Below, piece by piece: positions 1 to 8,016 of a stretch of 34,868 nucleotides of DNA; position 1 is the first letter of the stretch, and each line of letters opens with the position of its first letter. Origin of the DNA: Gemmatimonadota bacterium (GTDB lineage Bacteria; Gemmatimonadota; Gemmatimonadetes; Longimicrobiales; Gaopeijiaceae). The stretch is taken from contig VXQO01000013.1 in the NCBI GenBank assembly GCA_009838975.1, positions 1-34,868 of the forward strand. The letters are read 5' to 3'. Both the position numbers and the translations under genes were made by a program. Under the pieces are notes generated by a model. That model did not search any database. It was not told the origin of the DNA and saw only the letters and a program-made list of their open reading frames with translations.

Positions 1-240
1 ACGCTGCTCATTCTGGATGAGGCGACCAGCGCCCTCGATGCCGCGACGGAGGAATACGTCGATGACGCCCTGCGGCGTCGCGGTGTCACCTGCCTGATCG
101 TGGCGCACCGGCTGAGCACCGTGCGGGACAGTGACGAGATCATCGTGCTCGACAAGGGCGTCGAAGTACAGCGCGGAACGCACGACGAACTGATGGGGGA
201 TCGGGACGGCACCTACCACAAGCTGGTCAGATCCGGCTGA
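1..240 (+). CDS. ABC transporter ATPase C-terminus (5'-truncated, NHLP/C39-type exporter likely)
   Basis: The frame is open from base 1 to a TGA at 238-240 and gives 79 residues. It starts inside Walker B ([12 protein letters not shown]), followed by the H-loop (IVAHRLST) and the usual C-terminal tail of an ABC exporter ATPase. The Walker A, membrane and any peptidase domains lie upstream of the window. The stop overlaps the start of the next ABC gene (TGATG), so the two are translationally coupled. NHLP-type RiPP operons normally carry two adjacent ABC genes, the first with an N-terminal C39 peptidase that removes the leader. By position this would be that protein, but the peptidase domain cannot be seen here. 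Confidence 0.9.
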   Translation, partial: TLLILDEATSALDAATEEYVDDALRRRGVTCLIVAHRLSTVRDSDEIIVLDKGVEVQRGTHDELMGDRDGTYHKLVRSG

Positions 241-3179
241 TGCGGGACACGCGGCCGGAGCACACGTCCATCGCGGAACTCGCCGCCAGCGCCGGCGAGT
301 CCGTGCCTTGCGCCGGCAACCTGCCCGTGAAGCTCGACGACCCGGACACCGTCTGGTTCATCGATCAGGGTGCCGTCAATCTGTTCCTGGTCGAATTCAG
401 GAACGGGTTGGATCATGCGGCACCGCAGCACCTGCTCCGCCGCGAAGCGGGCTGGCTGCTGCCGGGCGTCGCACCAAACGAACCACGCGGGGTGGAAGAC
501 ACCACGCTCAGCCTGGTCGCCAAGGGATCGCCGGGCACCGTTCTGAAGCGCCTGCCGGCATCCCTGCTGTCCGAGGTCGATCCGGCGGAGCTGGCGGAAC
601 AGACGGATACCTGGCTGGCCGCGATTACGGACACCCTTTCGCGCTTTGCGAGTCACCGTCCACGGCCGACGGCGCTGGCCGAGCCCGGTCTGACACGGAG
701 TTTCGCCCCCTGCACGCTCTCCGTACGACGAGGCGTCGTATGGGTATCCGGACCGCCACGCGGCGCCAGCCTCTTCATGGACCTGGTCGACCAGGCGACA
801 CTTGCCGGAGGGAGCGGCCCGCACGAAGCGGTGATACCGCTGACGCGGGCAAGCTGGCTCACGCTCTCGGACGAGGTGACGCTCTCGGCCAGTTCGACCG
901 AGACACTGGCACGGCAGGGCACCCTGCTCCCGGCGCTCGCATCCTTTCACGCGGTTGCCTTCGCCGTGGAGCGCCTGAACCGCGTACTGGCCGTGGTCGA
1001 CCATGCGAATCTCGAACGCGCGCGGACCACGAGCCGCTACACGGCCGAGAGAACCGCGCGGCAGCGGCTGTTCAATATCTATGATCTGCCGATCGACCGG
1101 GACGTGAACGTCGAGGACACGTCGCTGGCGGACGCGCTGCATGTGATCGGACGCCGGGAAGGGATCGATTTCAAGATCCCCGTGCGCCCGGGATCCTCCG
1201 GTGCCCCGGTCAGCCTCGTTGACGTGCTCGCCGCGTCAGGCGTGCGCGCCCGGCGCGTGCGGTTCAGGAACGAGGGCGCCTGGTGGCGCGGCGACAGCAA
1301 CGCGATGCTGGCATTCCGCGCCGAAGACGGCCAGCCTGTGGCGCTGCTGCCGGGATGGTTCGGGCGCTACCGGGAGTTCGACCCGGTCAGCAAGCGCAGT
1401 GTCCGGATGACGGCGGATCGTGCCGCCGCGCTGGCGGACGAGGCCTGGGTGTTCTACCGGCCGCTGCCCGTGGGGAACGTGAGGCCGGCGGACCTGCTGA
1501 GATTCGCGCTGCATGGATCGGCCGCGGATCTGGCGCGGCTGGTGATGGCCGGGCTTCCGGGCGGCCTGATCAAGCTGGTGCCCGCACTCGCGCTAGGGTT
1601 CGTCGCGAACCAGACGGCGGGCGGCGGAACGGCCGGAGCGGTCTATGCCGCGGCCGTGGCGGTGGCGGGCTTCGGCGTGCTCGGCGCCCTGTTGCACCTG
1701 TTTCAGAGCAAGGCGATGACGCGGCTCGAGGGGCGCTCGGCTTCGCGCGTCGAAGCGGCCTTCTGGGACCGCCTCATGCGCCTTCCGCCAAGCATTCTGC
1801 ACCGCCATCCGTCGGGCGATCTGGCCATGTCGGGGATGACGTTCCAGAATCTTCGCGACGGGTTGCAGGGCGTCGTTGCCGACGGCATGCTATCGATCCT
1901 TTTTCTGCTTCCGGTTCTTGGTGTCATCTTCCTCTACGATGCCACCCTCGGGACCGTCGCCCTCGCCTTCAGCCTGGTTTCGCTCCTGATCACGGTTGTC
2001 CTTGGGCTGCGCCGGATTCCCGCCTGCGGCCGGATGATCCGCGCGGTGCGGCGCGTCTCCGGCCGGTTGTTCCAGATCGTGGGCGGCATAGGCAAACTGC
2101 GTGTGGAAAACGCGGAAGCGTCCGCTTTCGCCATGTGGGCACGGGACTACCGTGAGCAGAAACGCGCCGAGCTCGACATGGCCGCGCTCGAGGGGCATGT
2201 GCGCGCATTCTGCTCCGCGCTCCCCTTTCTCGCCGCCGGGGTCCTGCTGACGGTCGTGGCCGTTGGGGACGGAGACCTTCCGGTCGGCGATTTTCTCGTC
2301 GTCTACCTCGTCCTCATGGCCTTCCAGTACGCCGTCGCCCGGCTCGGCGAGTCCCTTGGCACGGTCGCCGCCATGCTCCCGGCGTTCGACCAGATGCGCC
2401 CGCTCCTCGCCGCGGTTCCCGAGACCGAGGTGGAGGGAGCGCCGGTCGAGTATCTGGGCGGCGACATTCTCTTCGACCGCGTTTCCTACCGGTACGATCC
2501 CGACGGGCCGCTGGTCCTCGACGATGTCACGATCCACGCCCGCCCCGGGGAATTCGTCGCGATCGCGGGCGAGTCCGGTGCCGGCAAGAGCACCCTCTTC
2601 CGGCTGGCGCTCGGTTTCGACCGGCCCACCGCCGGCGCGGTCTACTACGATGGGCGCGACCTGAGGCACCTGAACCTGAAACAGGTGCGCCGCAGAATCG
2701 GCGCGGTGCCGCAATCCATCGGGCTTCATCCCCTCGATCTCTGGGACAATCTGGTCGGTCACCACGACAAGGTGGCGAGTGACGAGGTATGGGCGGCCGT
2801 GCGAGTCGCCGATATCGAAGAAGAGATCAGGGGCATGCCCATGGGCATGATGACCATGGTCGGCGCGAGCGGAAACGTCCTGTCGGGCGGCGAGAGTCAA
2901 CGTGTCACCATCGCCCGGTCGGTGATCGGCAACCCGCAGATCATGCTCTTCGACGAGGCCACCAACTGGCTGGACAACGAGAGCCAGGCCAGGGTCATGC
3001 GGAACCTCACCGCCCTGACCTCGACCCGGGTTGTTATCGCCCACCGCCTGTCCACGCTGCAACAGGCCGATCGCATCTACGTGCTGCAGGCGGGAAGGAT
3101 CGTACAGAGCGGCTCTTTCGACGAACTCATGGAGGGCGACGGGGTGTTCAGGGAACTGGTGAGAAGACAGGTCGCCTAG
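240..3179 (+). CDS. NHLP-type bacteriocin-system ABC transporter, permease/ATP-binding protein
   Basis: The 979-residue protein has a long N-terminal soluble region (about 1-410), then membrane segments between about 420 and 710, then a C-terminal ATPase. Walker A is GESGAGKST at 777-785, the signature LSGGESQR at 881-888, Walker B IMLFDEA from 901 and the H-loop His is at about 935. The length and the large N-terminal extension match the second ABC component of NHLP leader-peptide systems, and the start of that extension resembles a cyclic-nucleotide-binding-type beta barrel. The ATG overlaps the stop of the upstream ABC gene. It probably works with that partner to export the processed product of this operon. 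All ATPase motifs are intact. The family call rests on architecture and context. Confidence 0.9.
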   Translation: MRDTRPEHTSIAELAASAGESVPCAGNLPVKLDDPDTVWFIDQGAVNLFLVEFRNGLDHAAPQHLLRREAGWLLPGVAPNEPRGVEDTTLSLVAKGSPGTVLKRLPASLLSEVDPAELAEQTDTWLAAITDTLSRFASHRPRPTALAEPGLTRSFAPCTLSVRRGVVWVSGPPRGASLFMDLVDQATLAGGSGPHEAVIPLTRASWLTLSDEVTLSASSTETLARQGTLLPALASFHAVAFAVERLNRVLAVVDHANLERARTTSRYTAERTARQRLFNIYDLPIDRDVNVEDTSLADALHVIGRREGIDFKIPVRPGSSGAPVSLVDVLAASGVRARRVRFRNEGAWWRGDSNAMLAFRAEDGQPVALLPGWFGRYREFDPVSKRSVRMTADRAAALADEAWVFYRPLPVGNVRPADLLRFALHGSAADLARLVMAGLPGGLIKLVPALALGFVANQTAGGGTAGAVYAAAVAVAGFGVLGALLHLFQSKAMTRLEGRSASRVEAAFWDRLMRLPPSILHRHPSGDLAMSGMTFQNLRDGLQGVVADGMLSILFLLPVLGVIFLYDATLGTVALAFSLVSLLITVVLGLRRIPACGRMIRAVRRVSGRLFQIVGGIGKLRVENAEASAFAMWARDYREQKRAELDMAALEGHVRAFCSALPFLAAGVLLTVVAVGDGDLPVGDFLVVYLVLMAFQYAVARLGESLGTVAAMLPAFDQMRPLLAAVPETEVEGAPVEYLGGDILFDRVSYRYDPDGPLVLDDVTIHARPGEFVAIAGESGAGKSTLFRLALGFDRPTAGAVYYDGRDLRHLNLKQVRRRIGAVPQSIGLHPLDLWDNLVGHHDKVASDEVWAAVRVADIEEEIRGMPMGMMTMVGASGNVLSGGESQRVTIARSVIGNPQIMLFDEATNWLDNESQARVMRNLTALTSTRVVIAHRLSTLQQADRIYVLQAGRIVQSGSFDELMEGDGVFRELVRRQVA

Positions 3180-3245
3180 CAGTCCGTGGATAAGCCCGCG
3201 CGAGCACCGAGAGCGGCGAGTCCGAATCCCTCTTCGGAGACATCG

Positions 3246-4550
3246 ATGAACGGACCCATTGACGCGGACGACATCCTCGTATCCAGAGCCGGCGAAGACG
3301 GCGACTTTCGCGAACGCCTTCTCCGGAACCCCGGAGAGACCGTCGAGAAGGAACTCGGCGTGACGCTGCCCGAAGACCATGAGATTCACGTGCACGAGGA
3401 GACCTATACCCGGACGCATGTGGTGCTTCCGCCGCGGGACAGGTTCAGCGAGGCCGAGCGGGAGGCGGCGAGGACCGGTGGGGCATCGCTCGAGTTCCTT
3501 CGACGCACTCTCCACGATCCGGCGCCGCCCCTTCGTCCTGCGGCACCGAGACAGGAGGAGGTCCGAAGCAGCGGCGGGGCCGGCTCCGAAGCGCTCGCGG
3601 AGGCGGCGAGGGAAGGGATCCGCCGTGGGCTCGCCTTCGTGGAATCCACGATCGATAAGAATGGAGCCTGGCACTGCATCCGTTTCAACGTTGCCGACCC
3701 GGACATTCCCAGGCACTTCGAGAGGCCTCCTTTCGTGTCGGCTCTCTGCGCGCTCGCCCTGGAGAGCTCCGATGAGCCGCGGGCCAGGGCGATATGCGCG
3801 GCGACGAAGGCGTACCTGATCGACACCATCGAGTATCCCGGACTGTGGCGATACTACCGTCACCTGCCCCCGGATCTCGACAGCACCTCGCTCTGTTCGA
3901 TGGTTATCGGCACGCACCCCTGGATCTGGCTCGGAAGGAATGTTCCCGGGACACTGGCGAATCGCGACGAGGAAGGCCGCTTCATGACCTGGGTACTACA
4001 GGAAGGCGAACCCGATGTCGTGTCGCCGTTTCGCATCGAGGCCGACCCCGTCGTCAATGCGAACGTTATCGCCTGGCTGGGCGACCGCCCGGAAACCAGG
4101 GATGCCCGGCGATGGCTGGAAGTCCTGGTGACCGATGGTAGTCTGGAGGGCTCGTCGAAATGGTATCCCGACACCGTCGCGATCTACCATGCGATCGCCC
4201 GCGCGATGGTTCGCGCGAAGCCCGCCCTCGATCCGCTCCGCCCGATACTCGCGGATCGTATCCTCGGCCTGCGTGACCGGAAGGGAGGATTTGGCAATGT
4301 CCTTCAGACCGCTCAGGCGGTGTCGGCGCTCTACGATGTCGGAAGCCTCGGGCGCATCGACGCGATGCGCGAGGTGGAGGGGCTGATGAACTGGCAGCGC
4401 GGGGACGGCAGCTGGCCGGAGCTGCTCGCGTTCGGCGACCAATCGTTGAAGTGGGGAGTGGTGGGGCAGATCGGGCATGGCTCCGAGGCCGTGACCTCCG
4501 CGTTCTGCATCGAGGCCCTGGAGCGCCTCCTCGAAGTCCTGAGGGCCTGA
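3246..4550 (+). CDS. NHLP leader-like domain fused to an alpha-toroid (terpene/squalene cyclase-like) domain
   Basis: The 434-residue start at ATG 3246 has a GGAG six bases upstream; an in-frame GTG at 3186 would add 20 low-complexity residues. Residues 20-63 match the nitrile-hydratase-alpha-like leader of NHLP precursors: FRERLLRNPGETVEKELG, then an LPED turn, a charged strand and HVVLPP. A linker follows with double glycines at 78-79 and 110-111. From about 115 to the end the sequence is an alpha-alpha toroid: a KNGAW repeat (138-142), a DLDST motif (210-214) placed like the DxDD-type motif of class II terpene cyclases, an EEGRFMTW segment, a DPVVNAN segment (267-273) and a QW-like motif QRGDGSW (384-390). 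NHLP precursors normally end in a short core. This protein could be an enzyme carrying a docking leader, a cargo exported by the ABC proteins, or a very large precursor. It is followed within 2 nt by the cyclodehydratase gene. Confidence 0.8.
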   Translation: MNGPIDADDILVSRAGEDGDFRERLLRNPGETVEKELGVTLPEDHEIHVHEETYTRTHVVLPPRDRFSEAEREAARTGGASLEFLRRTLHDPAPPLRPAAPRQEEVRSSGGAGSEALAEAAREGIRRGLAFVESTIDKNGAWHCIRFNVADPDIPRHFERPPFVSALCALALESSDEPRARAICAATKAYLIDTIEYPGLWRYYRHLPPDLDSTSLCSMVIGTHPWIWLGRNVPGTLANRDEEGRFMTWVLQEGEPDVVSPFRIEADPVVNANVIAWLGDRPETRDARRWLEVLVTDGSLEGSSKWYPDTVAIYHAIARAMVRAKPALDPLRPILADRILGLRDRKGGFGNVLQTAQAVSALYDVGSLGRIDAMREVEGLMNWQRGDGSWPELLAFGDQSLKWGVVGQIGHGSEAVTSAFCIEALERLLEVLRA

Positions 4551-4552
4551 GC

Positions 4553-6874
4553 GTGCCCAACGATGCGGCGCACGCGCCCCCGCGGCCTGGGATCCTGGCC
4601 CGCACGACTCTCGCGGACCGGGGCATCGTCAGGCTTCCCGCGCTCACCCCGCACCTCCGATTCCACGATATCGGCGAGGGGCGGGTGCTCCTCGTCTCCG
4701 AGTCGTTCAATACGCTGCTGCACGGCAGGCTGTACGGCGATTTGCTGCCGCTGCTCGATGGTCGGCACTCCGAGGAAGAGATCGTTGCGGCCCTTGAGGG
4801 TGCCCATGCGCCCACCGACGTCCTTGCGGCCATTGCCGCGTTCGCCGCCAAGGGCTACCTGGTCTCCGCCGACCACGGGATGGCCCCGCGCCTGGCGGCA
4901 TACTGGTCGTCGCTTGGGGCGTCGCCACGCTGGGCCGAGGAGCGGCTGGTGCAGACGCGCGTCACGGTTGAAGGTGACGACGGCCGGCTCGTCCGGCATC
5001 TGGAGGAGGCCGGCGCCAGCGTGGGAGCCGGCGATCCGACGCTGACCATCGTCGTCTGCGCCGACTATCTCGACGGGCATCTCGCGGAGGTGAATCGACG
5101 CCAGCTCGAGGCGGGAGCGCCGTGGACCGTGGTTCGACCGGGCGGGATGGAGCCGCTCTTCGGCCCCGTCTTCCGCGCTGACGGGCGGGGTCCCTGCCGG
5201 GACTGCCTCGCGAGCCGCCTGCGCAGCCACGGGGAAGTCCACGGGTTCCTGCGCAACGTTGCCGGCGAGGAAGCCGCCTTCAGGCCGTTCGCGGCCCAGC
5301 CGGCCGTACTGGAAGCAGTGTACGGGCTGATCGCGGCGGAGATCGTCAAATGGCTGGTGCTGCGCGAGGCGGCCCCGATTCACGAACAGGCGATCGCGAT
5401 GAATGTCGCCACATTCACGAGTTCGCAGCACCGAGTCGTGCGCAGGCCGCAATGCCCAACCTGCGGCGACAAGGCGCTGCACCGGCCGGATCGACCGCCC
5501 CTTCCGGTGTCTCTCAAGGCGAGCCCCAAGGCCCATCGCAACAGCGGCGGCGCGCGCGCCGTGTCACCGGGAGCCACCCTGGCGAAGTACCGCCACCTGG
5601 TGAGCCCGGTCAGCGGCGTCGTGACCTGGCTGTCGCGCACCACCGATGAGACCGACTCCTGGCTGCACGTCTACTGGGCCGGGAGCAATCCCGGGATGAG
5701 AAGCCGAAGCCTGAGTTCGCTCCGGCGCAGCCTGCGCAGCAAGAGCGCCGGCAAGGGCAGCACTCGGCAGCAGTCCAGGGTCAGCGCTCTTTGCGAGGCG
5801 ATCGAGCGCCATTCGGGCGCCCGTCATGGGGACGAGATCCGTGTCGCCAGGCGATTCATCGAATTCGCCAGGGGAGAACAGGCGATTCACCCCAACGACG
5901 TGCAGCTGTTCAGCGAGAGTCAGCTCGACAATGCGGAGAGCATCAACGCGAAGGGCCACCCCTACAACATCGTCCCGCCACGTCTCGATCCCGACGCCGA
6001 GATCGATTGGACCCCGGTCTGGTCGCTGACGCAGCAGCGGCACCGCTACCTGCCGACGTCCATTCTGTACAGCATGCTGCCCGAAGAGCGTGGCCCCGCG
6101 GACCTGATTGCCGATTCGAACGGCTGCGCCGCGGGCAATACCCTTGAAGAGGCGATCCTGTATGGCTTCTACGAACTGACCGAACGCGATGCGTTCGCCG
6201 TCTGGTGGTACAACCGGCTGCGAGTGCCGGCGGTCGATCTTTCCAGCTTCGACGACGAGTACCTCGGATCGGCCTCGGACTACTACGGCCGCCATGAGCG
6301 GGACCTGTGGATGCTCGACGTCACCTCCGATATCGGCATTCCCACCTTCGTCGCGCTCTCGCGTCGGCCGGACGCCGAAAGCGAGGACATCATCTACGGC
6401 GCCGGCACCCACGCCGACCCACGGATCGCCGCCTTGCGGGCACTCTGTGAATTGAACCAGTGCCTCACCTGGCTGCCGCGTCCCGGGGCGGGGGACGGCC
6501 GGCCCAGAATCGACGATCCGCTGGCGCTCTGGTGGTGGAAGACCGCCCGCCTCGCCGACTGTTTCTGGCTGGCACCGGCGCCGGACGAGCCGCTCCGCAC
6601 GGCTTCGCAGTATCCGATGATCGAATCGGCGGACACGCGCGAAGATGTGGAACACTGCCGCGCGCTCGTCGAAGCCAGAGGCATGGAGTTCCTGGTGCTG
6701 GATCAGACGCGACCGGATATCGGCATGCCGGTGGCCCGGGTCATCGTGCCGGGTATGCGCCATTTCTGGGCAAGGTTCGCGCCCGGGCGCCTGTACGACG
6801 TGCCCGTACATATGGGGTACCGCGAGCACCCGCTCTCCGAAGCCGGCCTGAATACCGCACCTGTGATTGCGTGA
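4553..6874 (+). CDS. Fused TOMM cyclodehydratase (RRE/E1-like domain + YcaO)
   Basis: The 773-residue protein starts at GTG 4553, two bases after the upstream stop. The N-terminal ~80 residues resemble a winged-helix RiPP recognition element, followed by an E1-like scaffold with zinc cysteine pairs CRDC (215-218) and CPTC (301-304). The C-terminal half is a YcaO domain with ATP-binding motifs: LCEAIERHSG (about 413-422) and SNGCAAGNTLEEA with ELTERDA (about 522-546). Together these convert Cys/Ser/Thr of a leader-bearing substrate to azolines using ATP. The very C-terminus reads NTAPVIA and lacks the Pro-x-Pro-x-Pro ending common in azoline-forming YcaO proteins. The only leader-bearing substrate visible is the upstream toroid fusion. 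No separate dehydrogenase for oxidising azolines is visible in the window. Confidence 0.92.
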   Translation: MPNDAAHAPPRPGILARTTLADRGIVRLPALTPHLRFHDIGEGRVLLVSESFNTLLHGRLYGDLLPLLDGRHSEEEIVAALEGAHAPTDVLAAIAAFAAKGYLVSADHGMAPRLAAYWSSLGASPRWAEERLVQTRVTVEGDDGRLVRHLEEAGASVGAGDPTLTIVVCADYLDGHLAEVNRRQLEAGAPWTVVRPGGMEPLFGPVFRADGRGPCRDCLASRLRSHGEVHGFLRNVAGEEAAFRPFAAQPAVLEAVYGLIAAEIVKWLVLREAAPIHEQAIAMNVATFTSSQHRVVRRPQCPTCGDKALHRPDRPPLPVSLKASPKAHRNSGGARAVSPGATLAKYRHLVSPVSGVVTWLSRTTDETDSWLHVYWAGSNPGMRSRSLSSLRRSLRSKSAGKGSTRQQSRVSALCEAIERHSGARHGDEIRVARRFIEFARGEQAIHPNDVQLFSESQLDNAESINAKGHPYNIVPPRLDPDAEIDWTPVWSLTQQRHRYLPTSILYSMLPEERGPADLIADSNGCAAGNTLEEAILYGFYELTERDAFAVWWYNRLRVPAVDLSSFDDEYLGSASDYYGRHERDLWMLDVTSDIGIPTFVALSRRPDAESEDIIYGAGTHADPRIAALRALCELNQCLTWLPRPGAGDGRPRIDDPLALWWWKTARLADCFWLAPAPDEPLRTASQYPMIESADTREDVEHCRALVEARGMEFLVLDQTRPDIGMPVARVIVPGMRHFWARFAPGRLYDVPVHMGYREHPLSEAGLNTAPVIA

Positions 6875-6897
6875 GGAGCACATTGCGTGAGGAGCAC
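6866..6897 (+). repeat. Perfect 16-bp tandem duplication spanning the YcaO stop and the next RBS
   Basis: The unit attgcgtgaggagcac occurs twice head to tail at 6866-6881 and 6882-6897, immediately before ATG 6898. The first copy contains the cyclodehydratase TGA (6872-6874), and each copy carries a GAGGAG Shine-Dalgarno. The duplication creates an alternative in-frame TTG start at 6883, with the first-copy SD four bases upstream, while ATG 6898 has the second-copy SD only three bases away. Confidence 0.95.
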
Positions 6898-8010
6898 ATG
6901 GATATCGACGCGGCCGTCGCGCTGACCCAGGACCGTCTCGCCGAGGAGGGCGGCACGATGGGTGAGCTGCTCGGACACTTCCGAAATCGGGTATCGCCGG
7001 TCCTGATCGGAGATCCGCAGTGGGAGCGCATACTCAAGCGCGCCGGCAAGCTCCCCATCACGATGGGCGCCCTGCCATTCGGTTTCGAGCTGCCGCTGCA
7101 TGCAAGTGAGCCCAGGGCGGACTTCGGCGTCTCCCTGGCGAGCGGAACGAGTACAGCGGCCTTCTTCCGGGAGAGCGCGCGCGCCGGCGGGACGGATGAG
7201 ACGGCGAGAGTGATCACGCGGCTCTTCGGCCAGATGGAGACCGAAGACTCGCCCCTGCGTGACATCGTCGGCCGCAAATTGATGCTGGAATACGATATCG
7301 GCTCGCCAGGGGACGGCGGGCGCTCACTTCCGGGCATGTTCCTCCGGCCCGGCGAACGCCCGATTCTCGGCGCCCGTGGCCAGGTCGATGATGTCGGTGT
7401 GGTCGCGGACGCGCTGTTCTCCTGCCTGGGCTGGGAAATGAGCGACACCGAGCGTGAGAACATCGAACGGGTCTACCTGGCACAGCCGGGAGACACGCGC
7501 ATGGATTCGTTCGGTGTGTTCCCGTCTCGCTCGCGGTTCATCCGCCTGGCGATCATGGGCTTCAGATCGCGGCAGGCAACGTGGCGCTATCTCGAAGACA
7601 CCGGCTGGCCGGGTCATATCCCGGCTGTCGACTCCCTGATCGCCCGCTTTGACGAGCGCGCGAACATTCAGAGGACCGGGGTGAACATCGACGTGCGGGA
7701 AGAGGGTGTCGGACCGACGCTCGGCCTCACGCTCATCGTCAGGCAGCGGTATACGAAGGACTCGCGCTATTGGCTCGACGGGCTGACCGATTGGGAGCCA
7801 TTCCTGAAGGCCTTGAGCCATGAGGACCTTGTCGTTCCGGAGAAGCTCGGGGCGCTTGCAGGCTGGGTCTCGAAGCCGACGACGCTCTTTGGGAAGTCCG
7901 GGCGGTTCGTAATGCTACGCGGCATTCACCACATCAAGCTGGTCGTATCCGGAGATGGGCTTCGACAAGCCAAGGCCTATGTGTTCATGGTGCTCTCCGG
8001 GGCGGTCTAG
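6898..8010 (+). CDS. Unknown 370-residue protein, last gene of the NHLP/YcaO operon
   Basis: I do not recognise the family. The protein starts at ATG 6898 (or TTG 6883, adding five residues) just after the cyclodehydratase stop. It has no signal peptide or membrane segment. Visible landmarks are a basic helical N-terminus, a KLMLEYDIG strand near residue 125, a PGMFLRP segment, a DSFGVFPSRSRF segment near 203, and a C-terminal series of strand-like stretches (GVNIDVREEG, LGLTLIVRQ, HHIKLVVSGDG, AYVFMVLSG). Alternating strands of this kind can occur in barrel-shaped tailoring enzymes such as ABBA prenyltransferases, but nothing here proves it. Its place at the end of the operon suggests a role in modifying the product or handling the toroid protein. 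Confidence 0.85.
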   Translation: MDIDAAVALTQDRLAEEGGTMGELLGHFRNRVSPVLIGDPQWERILKRAGKLPITMGALPFGFELPLHASEPRADFGVSLASGTSTAAFFRESARAGGTDETARVITRLFGQMETEDSPLRDIVGRKLMLEYDIGSPGDGGRSLPGMFLRPGERPILGARGQVDDVGVVADALFSCLGWEMSDTERENIERVYLAQPGDTRMDSFGVFPSRSRFIRLAIMGFRSRQATWRYLEDTGWPGHIPAVDSLIARFDERANIQRTGVNIDVREEGVGPTLGLTLIVRQRYTKDSRYWLDGLTDWEPFLKALSHEDLVVPEKLGALAGWVSKPTTLFGKSGRFVMLRGIHHIKLVVSGDGLRQAKAYVFMVLSGAV

Positions 8011-8016
8011 TCCCGT

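Noticed and set aside
3186..3245. Earlier GTG start for the leader-toroid protein
   Set aside because: The extra 20 residues are low complexity, while ATG 3246 has a well-placed GGAG.
1890..3917. 675-residue minus-strand open frame
   Set aside because: It lies antisense to the ABC transporter with clear ATPase motifs and to the leader-toroid gene, and its translation has no domain pattern.
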